Shown here: positions 53,796 to 64,000 of the stretch, piece by piece
Layout of the letters: the number at the start of each line of letters is the position of its first letter
Numbering within the stretch: the stretch's first letter is position 1
DNA from: Andrena cerasifolii
Lineage: Eukaryota > Arthropoda > Insecta > Hymenoptera > Andrenidae
Direction of reading: 5' to 3'
DNA length: 64,000 bases
NCBI RefSeq assembly: GCF_050908995.1
Contig: NW_027484993.1
Span: 1-64,000 of the forward strand
Notes under the pieces: model-generated
Database searches by the model: none
Seen by the model: only the letters and a program-made list of their open reading frames with translations
Told to the model about the DNA's origin: nothing
Translations under genes and position numbers: made by a program

Positions 53796-56700
53796 TTTTT
53801 CAATATTTGTTCTCCAATATCGGTTTTTGTATATCGGTTCTAATATCGGATTCAATATCGGTTTTTCAATATCAGTGTTTCAATATTTGTTCTCCAATAT
53901 CGTTTTTTGAATATCGGTTCTAATATCGGATTCAATATCAGTTTTTCGATATCAGTTTTTCAATATTTGTTTTTCAATATCGGTTTTTCAATATCGGTTC
54001 TAATATCGGATTCAATATCGGTTTTTCAATATCGGTTCTAATATCGGATTCAATATCGGTTTTGCAATATCAGTTTTTCGATATAGGTTTTTCAATATCG
54101 GTTTTTCAATATCGGTTCTAATATCGGATTCAATATCGGTTTTTCAATATCGGTTTTGCCATATCAGTTTTTCGATATAGGTTTTTCAATATCGGTTTTT
54201 CAATATCGGTTTTTCAATATCGGTTCTAATATCGGTTTCAATATCAGTTTCTCAGTATCGGTTTTTCAATATTTGTTTTTCAATATCGGTTTTTCAATAT
54301 CGGTTTTTCAATATCGGTTCTAATATCGGATTCAATATCGGTTTTTCAATATCAGTTTTTCGATATCAGTTTTTCAATATTTGGTTTTCAATATCGGTTT
54401 TTCAATATCGGTTCTAATATCGGTTTCAATATCGTTTTTTCAATATCGGTTTTTCAATATCAGTTTTTCGATATCAGTTTTTCAATATTTGTTTTTCAAT
54501 ATCGGTTTTTCAATATCGGTTCTAATATCGGTTTCAATATCGGTTTTTCAATATCAGTTTTTCGATATAGGTTTTTCAATATCGGTTTTTCAATATCGGT
54601 TTTTCAATATCAGTTTTTCAATATTTGGTTTTCAATATCGGTTTTTGAATATCGGTTCTAATATCGGTTCAATATCGGTTTTTCAATATCAGTTTTTCAA
54701 TATTTGTTTTTCAATATCGGTTTTTCAATATCGGTTCTAATATCGGTTTCAATATCGGTTTTTCAATATCGGTTTTTCAATATCGGTTTTTCAATATTGG
54801 TTTTTCAATATCAGTTTTTCAATATTTGTTCTCCAATATCGGTTTTTGTATATCGGTTCTAATATCGGATTCAATATCGGTTTTTCAATATCAGTGTTTC
54901 AATATTTGTTCTCCAATATCGGTTTTTGAATATCGGTTCTAATATCGGATTCAATATCGGTTTTTCAATATTTGTTTTTCAATATCGGTTCTAATATCGG
55001 ATTCAATATCGGTTCTAATATCGGATTCAATATCGGTTTTGCAATATCAGTTTTTCAATATCAGTTTTTCGATATCAGTTTTTCAATATTTGTTTTTCAA
55101 TGTCGGTTTTTGAATATCGGTTGAATATCGGTTTTTCAATATCAGTTTTTCAATATTTGTTCTCCAATATCGGTTTTTGAATATCGGTTCAATATCGGTT
55201 TTTCAATATCAGTTTTTCAATATTTGTTTTTCAATATCGGTTTTTCAATATCGGTTCTATTATCGGATTCTATATCGGTTTTTCAATATCGGTTCTAATA
55301 TCGGTTTCAATATCGGTTTTTCAATACGGTTTTTCAATATCGGTTTTTCAATATCAGTTTTTCAATATTTGTTCTCCAATATCGGTTTTGGAATATCGGT
55401 TCTAATATCGGATTCAATATCGGTTTTTCAATATCGGTTTTTCAATATCAGTTTTTCAATATTTGTTCTCCAATATCGGTTTTTGAATATCGGTTCTAAC
55501 ATCGGATTCAATATCGGTTTTTCAATATCGGTTTTTCAATATCGGTTTTTCAATATCAGTTTTTCGATATCAGTTTTTCAATATTTGTTTTTCAATATCG
55601 GTTTTTCAATATCGGTTCTAATATCGGATTCAATATCGGTTTTTCAATATCGGTTCTAATATCGGATTCAATATCGGTTTTGCAATATCAGTTTTTCGAT
55701 ATAGGTTTTTCAATATCGGTTTTTCAATATCAGTTTTTCAATATTTGTTCTCCAATATCGGTTTTTGTATATCGGTTCTAATATCGGATTCAATATCGGT
55801 TTTGCAATATCAGTTTTTCGATATAGGTTTTTCAATATCGGTTTTTCAATATCGGTTCTAATATCGGATTCAATATCGGTTTTTCAATATCGGTTTTGCC
55901 ATATCAGTTTTTCGATATAGGTTTTTCAATATCGGTTTTTCAATATCGGTTTTTCAATATCGGTTCTAATATCGGTTTCAATATCAGTTTCTCAGTATCG
56001 GTTTTTCAATATTTGTTTTTCAATATCGGTTTTTTCAATATCAGTTTTTCAATATTTGTTCTCCAATATCGGTTTTTGTATATCGGTTCTAATATCGGAT
56101 TCAATATCGGTTTTGCAATATCAGTTTTTCGATATAGGTTTTTCAATATCGGTTTTTCAATATCGGTTCTAATATCGGATTCAATATCGGTTTTTCAATA
56201 TCGGTTTTGCCATATCAGTTTTTCGATATAGGTTTTTCAATATCGGTTTTTCAATATCGGTTTTTCAATATCGGTTCTAATATCGGTTTCAATATCAGTT
56301 TCTCAGTATCGGTTTTTCAATATTTGTTTTTCAATATCGGTTTTTCAATATCGGTTTTTCAATATCGGTTCTAATATCGGATTCAATATCGGTTCTTCAA
56401 TATCAGTTTTTCGATATCAGTTTTTCAATATTTGGTTTTCAATATCGGTTTTTCAATATCGGTTCTAATATCGGTTTTTCAATATCAGTTTTTCAATATT
56501 TGTTTTTCAATATCGGTTTTTCAATATCGGTTCTAATATCGGTTTCAATATCGGTTTTTCAATATCGGTTTTTCAATATCGGTTTTTCAATATTGGTTTT
56601 TCTATATCAGTTTTTCAATATTTGTTCTCCAATATCGGTTTTTGTATATCGGTTCTAATATCGGATTCAATATCGGTTTTTCAATATCAGTGTTTCAATA

Positions 56701-57435
56701 TTTGTTCTCCAATATCGGTTTTTGAATATCGGTTCTAATATCGGATTCAATATCGGTTTTTCAATATTTGTTTTTCAATATCGGTTCTAATATCGGATTC
56801 AATATCGGTTCTAATATCGGATTCAATATCGGTTTTGCAATATCAGTTTTTCAATATCAGTTTTTCGATATCTGTTTTTCAATATTTGTTTTTCAATGTC
56901 GGTTTTTGAATATCGGTTGAATATCGGTTTTTCAATATCAGTTTTTCAATATTTGTTCTCCAATATCGGTTTTTGAATATCGGTTCAATATCGGTTTTTC
57001 AATATCAGTTTTTCAATATTTGTTTTTCAATATCGGTTTTTCAATATCGGTTCTAATATCGGATTCTATATCGGTTTTTCAATATCGGTTCTAATATCGG
57101 TTTCAATATCGGTTTTTCAATACGGTTTTTCAATATCGGTTTTTCAATATCAGTTTTTCAATATTTGTTCTCCAATATCGGTTTTGGAATATCGGTTCTA
57201 ATATCGGATTCAATATCGGTTTTTCAATATCGGTTTTTCAATATCGGTTTTTCAATATCAGTTTTTCGATATCAGTTTTTCAATATTTGTTTTTCAATAT
57301 CGGTTTTTTCAATATCGGTTCTAATATCGGATTCAATATCGGTTTTTCAATATCGGTTCTAATATCGGATTCAATATCGGTTATGCAATATCAGTTTTTC
57401 GATATAGGTTTTTCAATATCGGTTTTTCAATATCA
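53796..57435 (+). repeat. 3.64-kb tandem duplication, copy 2
   Basis: Second copy; two extra-T runs near 56,031 and 57,304 move the shift from 3,639 to 3,640 and 3,641. The paired Z units are at 55,893 and 56,204. The right edge is near the gttatgcaatatca unit at 57,380; beyond it both copies continue for about 150 bp before diverging. Confidence 0.8.
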
Positions 57436-57589
57436 GTTTTTCAATATTTGTTCTCCAATATCGGTTTTTGTATATCGGTTCTAATATCGGATTCAATATC
57501 GGTTTTTCAATATCAGTGTTTCAATATTTGTTCTCCAATATCGGTTTTTGAATATCGGTTCTAATATCGGATTCAATATCGGTTTTTCA

Positions 57590-58165
57590 ATATTTGTTCT
57601 CCAATATCGGTTTTTGAATATCGGTTCAATATCGGTTTTTCAATATCAGTTTTTCAATATTTGTTTTTCAATATCGGTTTTTCAATATCGGTTCTAATAT
57701 CGGATTCTATATCGGTTTTTCAATATCGGTTCTAATATCGGTTTCAATATCGGTTTTTCAATACGGTTTTTCAATATCGGTTTTTCAATATCAGTTTTTC
57801 AATATTTGTTCTCCAATATCGGTTTTGGAATATCGGTTCTAATATCGGATTCAATATCGGTTTTTCAATATCGGTTTTTCAATATCAGTTTTTCAATATT
57901 TGTTCTCCAATATCGGTTTTTGAATATCGGTTCTAACATCGGATTCAATATCGGTTTTTCAATATCGGTTTTTCAATATCGGTTTTTCAATATCAGTTTT
58001 TCGATATCAGTTTTTCAATATTTGTTTTTCAATATCGGTTTTTCAATATCGGTTCTAATATCGGATTCAATATCGGTTTTTCAATATCGGTTCTAATATC
58101 GGATTCAATATCGGTTATGCAATATCAGTTTTTCGATATAGGTTTTTCAATATCGGTTTTTCAAT
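57590..58165 (+). repeat. 979-bp-shift duplication, left copy
   Basis: The gttcaatatcg unit near 57,624 and the landmark at 57,806 recur 979 bp later. The copies share the V-A-B-D-G-gttttggaatatcg order and the R phrase, and differ at gttatgc (here) against gttttgc. Confidence 0.75.
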
Positions 58166-58540
58166 ATCAGTTTTTCAATATTTGTTCTCCAATATCGGTT
58201 TTTGTATATCGGTTCTAATATCGGATTCAATATCGGTTTTTCAATATCAGTGTTTCAATATTTGTTCTCCAATATCGGTTTTTGAATATCGGTTCTAATA
58301 TCGGATTCAATATCGGTTTTTCAATATTTGTTTTTCAATATCGGTTCTAATATCGGATTCAATATCGGTTTTGCAATATCAGTTTTTCGATATAGGTATT
58401 TCAATATCGGTTTTTCAATATCGGTTTTTCAATATCAGTTCTTCAATATGTGTTCTCCAATATCGGTTTTTCAATATCAGTTTTTCGATATCAGTTTTTC
58501 AATATTTGTTTTTCAATGTCGGTTTTTGAATATCGGTTGA
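58100..58540 (+). repeat. Copy of the 43.3-43.74 kb segment (14,800-bp shift)
   Basis: A unit gttcttcaatatgt followed by G is found near 43,639 and near 58,439, with matching flanks at a shift of 14,800 bp, including caatgtcgg near 58,516. One difference seen is gtatttcaatatcg near 58,396. Confidence 0.7.
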
Positions 58541-58568
58541 ATATCGGTTTTTCAATATCAGTTTTTCA

Positions 58569-59143
58569 ATATTTGTTCTCCAATATCGGTTTTTGAATAT
58601 CGGTTCAATATCGGTTTTTCAATATCAGTTTTTCAATATTTGTTTTTCAATATGGGTTTTTCAATATCGGTTCTAATATCGGATTCTATATCGGTTTTTC
58701 AATATCGGTTCTAATATCGGTTTCAATATCGGTTTTTCAATACGGTTTTTCAATATCGGTTTTTCAATATCAGTTTTTCAATATTTGTTCTCCAATATCG
58801 GTTTTGGAATATCGGTTCTAATATCGGATTCAATATCGGTTTTTCAATATCGGTTTTTCAATATCAGTTTTTCAATATTTGTTCTCCAATATCGGTTTTT
58901 GAATATCGGTTCTAACATCGGATTCAATATCGGTTTTTCAATATCGGTTTTTCAATATCGGTTTTTCAATATCAGTTTTTCGATATCAGTTTCTCAATAT
59001 TTGTTTTTCAATATCGGTTTTTCAATATCGGTTCTAATATCGGATTCAATATCGGTTTTTCAATATCGGTTCTAATATCGGATTCAATATCGGTTTTGCA
59101 ATATCAGTTTTTCGATATAGGTTTTTCAATATCGGTTTTTCAA
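58569..59143 (+). repeat. 979-bp-shift duplication, right copy
   Basis: Right partner of 57,590-58,165. Private changes include gtttctcaatattt near 58,990 and aatatggg near 58,650. It diverges near 59,143. Confidence 0.75.
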
Positions 59144-60243
59144 TATCGGTTCTAATATCGGATTCAATATCGGTTTTTCAATATCGGTTTTGCAATATCA
59201 GTTTTTCGATATAGGTTTTTCAATATCGGTTTTTCAATATCAGTTCTAATATCGGTTTCAATATCAGTTTTTCAGTATCGGTTTTTCAATATTTGTTTTT
59301 CAATATCGGTTTTTCAATATCGGTTCTAATATCGGATTCAATATCGGTTTTTCAATATCAGTTTTTCGATATCAGTTTTTCAATATTTGTTTTTCAATAT
59401 CGGTTTTTCAATATCGGTTCTAATATCGGTTTCAATATCGGTTTTTCAATACGGTTTTTCAATATCGGTTTTTCAATACGGTTTTTCAATATCGGTTTTT
59501 CAATATCAGTTTTTCAATATTTGTTCTCCAATATCGTTTTTTGTATATCGGTTCTAATATCGGATTCAATATCGGTTTTTCAATATCAGTGTTTCAATAT
59601 TTGTTCTCCAATATCGGTTTTTGAATATCGGTTCTAATATCGGATTCAATATCGGTTTTTCAATATCGGTTTTGCAATATCAGTTTTTCGATATAGGTTT
59701 TTCAATATCGGTTTTTCAATATCGGTTTTTCAATATCAGTTTTTCAATATTTGTTTTTCAATATCGGTTCTAATATCGGTTTCAATATCGGTTTTTCAAT
59801 ACGGTTTTTCAATATCGGTTTTTCAATATCAGTTTTTCAATATTTGTTCTCCAATATCGGTTTTTGTATATCGGTTCTAATATCGGATTCAATATCGGTT
59901 TTTCAATATCAGTGTTTCAATATTTGTTCTCCAATATCGGTTTTTGAATATCGGTTCTAATATCGGATTCAATATCAGTTTTTCGATATCAGTTTTTCAA
60001 TATTTGTTTTTCAATATCGGTTTTTCAATATCGGTTCTAATATCGGATTCAATATCGGTTTTTCAATATCGGTTCTAATATCGGATTCAATATCGGTTTT
60101 TCAATATCGGTTCTAATATCGGTTTCAATATCTGTTTTTTCAATACGGTTTTTCAATATCGGTTTTTCAATATCAGTTTTTCAATATTTGTTCTCCAATA
60201 TCGGTTTTGGAATATCGGTTCTAATATCGGATTCAATATCGGT

Positions 60244-61125
60244 TTTTCAATATCGGTTCTAATATCGGATTCAATACCGGTTTTTCAATATCGGTTTTTC
60301 AATATCAGGTTTTCGATATCAGTTTTTCAATATTTGTTCTCCAATATCGGTTTTTGAATATCGGTTCTAATATCGGATTCAATATCGGTTCTAATATCGG
60401 ATTCAATATCGGTTTTGCAATATCAGTTTTTCGATATAGGTTTTTCAATATCGTTTTTTCAATATCGGTTCTAATATCGGATTCAATATCGGTTTTTCAA
60501 TATCGGTTTTTCAATATCAGTTTGTCGATATCAGTTTTTCAATATTTGTTTTTCAATATCGGTTTTTCAATATCGGTTTTTCAATATCGGTTCTAATATC
60601 GGTTTCAATATCGGTTTTTCAATATCAGTTTTTCGATATCAGTTTTTCAATATTTGTTCTCCAATATCGGTTTTTGTATATCGGTTCTAATATCGGATTC
60701 AATATCGGTTTTTCAATATCAGTGTTTCAATATTTGTTCTCCAATATCGTTTTTTGAATATCGGTTCTAATATCGGATTCAATATCAGTTTTTCGATATC
60801 AGTTTTTCAATATTTGTTTTTCAATATCGGTTCTAATATCGGTTTTTGTATATCGGTTCTAATATCGGATTCAATATCGTTTTTTCAATATCAGTGTTTC
60901 AATATTTGTTCTCCAATATCGGTTTTTGAATATCGGTTCTAATATCGGATTCAATATCGGTTTTTCAATATCGGTTTTGCAATATCAGTTTTTCGATATA
61001 GGTTTTTCAATATCGGTTTTTCAATATCAGTTTTTCAATATTTGTTTTTCAATATCGGTTTTTCAATATCGGTTCTAATATCGGTTTCAATATCGGTTTT
61101 TCAATACGGTTTTTCAATATCGGTT
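60244..61125 (+). repeat. Dispersed duplication, 15.8-kb shift, right copy
   Basis: Right partner of 44,440-45,335. The left flank resembles that of the other copy but is shortened by several units; the right flank diverges near 61,125, where this copy has a B-D phrase and the left copy has E-U. Confidence 0.7.
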
Positions 61126-61249
61126 TTTCAATATCAGTTTTTCAATATTTGTTTTTCAATATCGGTTTTTCAATATCGGTTCTAATATCGGTTTCAATAT
61201 CGGTTTTTCAATACGGTTTTTCAATATCGGTTTTTCAATATCAGTTTTT

Positions 61250-64000
61250 CAATATTTGTTCTCCAATATCGGTTTTTGTATATCGGTTCTAATATCGGAT
61301 TCAATATCGGTTTTTCAATATCAGTGTTTCAATATTTGTTCTCCAATATCGTTTTTTGAATATCGGTTCTAATATCGGATTCAATATCAGTTTTTCGATA
61401 TCAGTTTTTCAATATTTGTTTTTCAATATCGGTTGTTCAATATCGGTTCTAATATCGGATTCAATATCGGTTTTTCAATATCGGTTCTAATATCGGATTC
61501 AATATCGGTTTTGCAATATCAGTTTTTCGATATAGGTTTTTCAATATCGGTTTTTCAATATCGGTTCTAATATCGGATTCAATATCGGTTTTTCAATATC
61601 GGTTTTGCCATATCAGTTTTTCGATATAGGTTTTTCAATATCGGTTTTTCAATATCGGTTTTTCAATATCGGTTCTAATATCGGTTTCAATATCAGTTTC
61701 TCAGTATCGGTTTTTCAATATTTGTTTTTCAATATCGGTTTTTCAATATCGGTTTTTCAATATCGGGTCTAATATCGGATTCAATATCGGTTTTTCAATA
61801 TCAGTTTTTCGATATCAGTTTTTCAATATTTGGTTTTCAATATCGGTTTTTCAATATCGGTTCTAATATCGGTTTCAATATCGTTTTTTCAATATCGGTT
61901 TTTCAATATCAGTTTTTCGATATCAGTTTTTCAATATTTGTTTTTCAATATCGGTTTTTCAATATCGGTTCTAATATCGGTTTCAATATCGGTTTTTCAA
62001 TATCAGTTTTTCGATATAGGTTTTTCAATATCGGTTTTTCAATATCGGTTTTTCAATATCGGTTCTAATATCGGTTTCAATATCGGTTTTTCAATATCGG
62101 TTTTTCAATATCGGTTTTTCAATATTGGTTTTTCAATATCAGTTTTTCAATATTTGTTCTCCAATATCGGTTTTTGTATATCGGTTCTAATATCGGATTC
62201 AATATCGGTTTTTCAATATCAGTGTTTCAATATTTGTTCTCCAATATCGGTTTTTGAATATCGGTTCTAATATCGGATTCAATATCGGTTTTTCAATATT
62301 TGTTTTTCAATATCGGTTCTAATATCGGATTCAATATCGGTTCTAATATCGGATTCAATATCGGTTTTGCAATATCAGTTTTTCAATATCAGTTTTTCGA
62401 TATCAGTTTTTCAATATTTGTTTTTCAATGTCGGTTTTTGAATATCGGTTGAATATCGGTTTTTCAATATCAGTTTTTCAATATTTGTTCTCCAATATCG
62501 GTTTTTGAATATCGGTTCAATATCGGTTTTTCAATATCAGTTTTTCAATATTTGTTTTTCAATATCGGTTTTTCAATATCGGTTCTATTATCGGATTCTA
62601 TATCGGTTTTTCAATATCGGTTCTAATATCGGTTTCAATATCGGTTTTTCAATACGGTTTTTCAATATCGGTTTTTCAATATCAGTTTTTCAATATTTGT
62701 TCTCCAATATCGGTTTTGGAATATCGGTTCTAATATCGGATTCAATATCGGTTTTTCAATATCGGTTTTTCAATATCAGTTTTTCAATATCGGTTTTTGA
62801 ATATCGGTTCAATATCGGTTTTTCAATATCAGTTTTTCGATATCAGTTTTTCAATATTTGTTCTCCAATATCGGTTTTTGTATATCGGTTCTAATATCGG
62901 ATTCAATATCGGTTTTTCAATATCAGTGTTTCAATATTTGTTCTCCAATATCGTTTTTTGAATATCGGTTCTAATATCGGATTCAATATCAGTTTTTCGA
63001 TATCAGTTTTTCAATATTTGTTTTTCAATATCGGTTTTTCAATATCGGTTCTAATATCGGTTTCAATATCAGTTTCTCAGTATCGGTTTTTCAATATTTG
63101 TTTTTCAATATCGGTTTTTCAATATCGGTTTTTCAATATCGGGTCTAATATCGGATTCAATATCGGTTTTTCAATATCAGTTTTTCGATATCAGTTTTTC
63201 AATATTTGGTTTTCAATATCGGTTTTTCAATATCGGTTCTAATATCGGTTTCAATATCGTTTTTTCAATATCGGTTTTTCAATATCAGTTTTTCGATATC
63301 AGTTTTTCAATATTTGTTTTTCAATATCGGTTTTTCAATATCGGTTCTAATATCGGTTTCAATATCGGTTTTTCAATATCAGTTTTTCGATATAGGTTTT
63401 TCAATATCGGTTTTTCAATATCGGTTTTTCAATATCAGTTTTTCAATATTTGGTTTTCAATATCGGTTTTTGAATATCGGTTCTAATATCGGTTCAATAT
63501 CGGTTTTTCAATATCAGTTTTTCAATATTTGTTTTTCAATATCGGTTTTTCAATATCGGTTCTAATATCGGTTTCAATATCGGTTTTTCAATATCGGTTT
63601 TTCAATATCGGTTTTTCAATATTGGTTTTTCAATATCAGTTTTTCAATATTTGTTCTCCAATATCGGTTTTTGTATATCGGTTCTAATATCGGATTCAAT
63701 ATCGGTTTTTCAATATCAGTGTTTCAATATTTGTTCTCCAATATCGGTTTTTGAATATCGGTTCTAATATCGGATTCAATATCGGTTTTTCAATATTTGT
63801 TTTTCAATATCGGTTCTAATATCGGATTCAATATCGGTTCTAATATCGGATTCAATATCGGTTTTGCAATATCAGTTTTTCAATATCAGTTTTTCGATAT
63901 CAGTTTTTCAATATTTGTTTTTCAATGTCGGTTTTTGAATATCGGTTGAATATCGGTTTTTCAATATCAGTTTTTCAATATTTGTTCTCCAATATCGGTT
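61250..64000 (+). repeat. Mosaic block built from copies of 53.8-55.4 kb
   Basis: Three partly overlapping matches to the same source region appear in order: 61.25-62.04 kb at a shift of 7,449 (landmark 61,830 to 54,381), 62.1-62.8 kb at 7,328 (62,505 to 55,177), and 63,071-64,000 at 8,825 (63,206 to 54,381; caatgtcgg 63,924 to 55,099). The last match runs off the window end. This suggests repeated unequal exchange with the 54-kb region. A private gggtctaatatcg change appears near 61,766 and 63,143. Confidence 0.7.

Larger units (their letters stand above)
1..64000 (+). repeat. Satellite DNA array with a 14-bp monomer, spanning the whole window
   Basis: Every line of the window resolves into head-to-tail copies of the 14-mer gtttttcaatatcg or close variants of 10-15 bp; I found no non-repeat interruption and no inverted segment. 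The strand given is the T-rich strand (the pure monomer has 7 T, 3 A, 2 C, 2 G). Most variation falls at the last two bases (cg, ca, tt or ag), at the base after the T-run (ttc or ttg), and in 12-bp length variants. The array runs off both ends. Long, homogeneous, multi-level arrays of this kind are typical of eukaryotic heterochromatin; that assignment is inference. I do not recognise the family by name. No gene, tRNA, rRNA, transposon terminus or CRISPR-like spacer is present. Confidence 0.97.
39481..64000 (+). repeat. Domain 2 of the satellite (Y/X/Z-marked higher-order repeats)
   Basis: The monomer is the same as in domain 1 but the variant set differs: gtgtttcaatattt (Y, from 40,089), gttttgccatatca (Z, from 40,998), gtttctcagtatcg (X, from 41,092), caatgtcgg (41,835; 45,621; 51,460; 55,099; 63,924 and others), gttttggaatatcg, gattctatatcg and a short gttgaatatcg. 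J, N and I were not seen. The first 3 kb (to about 42.3 kb) is the most heterogeneous, while 45.5-57.5 kb is dominated by large near-identical duplications. The window ends inside this domain. Confidence 0.85.

Noticed and set aside
191..63565. Dozens of + strand open frames of 60-162 codons encoding Phe/Ile/Ser/Gln/Tyr-rich 14-residue repeats
   Set aside because: They follow from a stop-free 14-mer read in rotating frames. They overlap each other in different frames, end at whichever variant unit supplies a stop, often begin at TTG or at chance ATGs in rare variants, and are copied along with the block duplications. No codon bias, ribosome binding site, promoter or splice structure supports them.
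1..64000. CRISPR array
   Set aside because: Spacing is regular, but there are no unique spacers: every segment between repeats is itself a monomer. No cas-like genes or leader are present.
1..64000. Telomeric repeat or subtelomeric array
   Set aside because: The monomer is 14 bp and unlike TTAGGG, TTAGG, TTAGGC or TTTAGGG. No such motif was seen in tandem.
1..64000. CENP-B box or another known centromere protein site
   Set aside because: No monomer resembles the CENP-B box by eye, and no GC-rich motif is present. Centromeric identity can be neither claimed nor excluded from sequence alone.
1..64000. Intrinsic transcription terminators from the T-runs
   Set aside because: The T-runs are not preceded by GC-rich hairpins and occur in nearly every monomer, so they carry no positional meaning.

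Overview
The whole 64,000-base window is one uninterrupted satellite (tandem-repeat) array. I found no gene, RNA gene, mobile element or stretch of unique sequence. The basic monomer is 14 bp, gtttttcaatatcg, always in the same orientation, and there are roughly 4,700 monomers. Base composition is about 30% GC, and the + strand is strongly T-rich. Both window edges lie inside the array, so its true length is unknown. A homogeneous array of this size with multi-level higher-order structure suggests a eukaryotic genome (centromeric, pericentromeric or other heterochromatin). I do not recognise the satellite family and cannot name the species.

Units used below. A = gtttttcaatatcg; B = gtttttcaatatca; C = gtttttcgatatca; D = gtttttcaatattt; G = gttctccaatatcg; H = gtttttgaatatcg; I = gtttttgaatattt; J = gctttacaatatcg; L = gttttgcaatatca; M = gtttttcgatatag; Q = gtttttccatatcg; W = gtttttgtatatcg; X = gtttctcagtatcg; Y = gtgtttcaatattt; Z = gttttgccatatca (all 14 bp). 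E = gttctaatatcg; F = gattcaatatcg; N = gaatcaatatcg; R = gttctaacatcg; U = gtttcaatatcg (12 bp). V = gtttttcaatacg (13 bp). Units follow one another in a restricted order (for example B-C-D, J-A-E-N, G-H-E-F), forming phrases of 200-700 bp that are reused throughout.

There are two sequence domains. Domain 1 (1 to about 38,760) is marked by J, N and I. Domain 2 (about 39,480 to 64,000) is marked by Y, X, Z and several rarer variants. Between them is a 0.7-kb junction rich in odd-length monomers. Both domains share a 240-bp phrase marked by R, so they descend from one ancestral array.

On top of this lie large, nearly identical block duplications that record recent amplification. In domain 1 the shifts are 5,502/5,516, 2,356, 2,754, 3,946, 230, about 4,756 and about 850 bp. 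In domain 2 they are 3,786, 2,158, about 3,640, 979, 202, 15,804 and 8,825 bp. Shifts were measured by aligning rare variant units by eye; block edges are good to a few tens of bases.

The many + strand open frames are a by-product of repeat arithmetic. The 14-mer contains no stop in any forward phase, and 14 is not a multiple of 3. They are not annotated as genes. No new functional system was found; the interest is in the architecture and evolution of the satellite.
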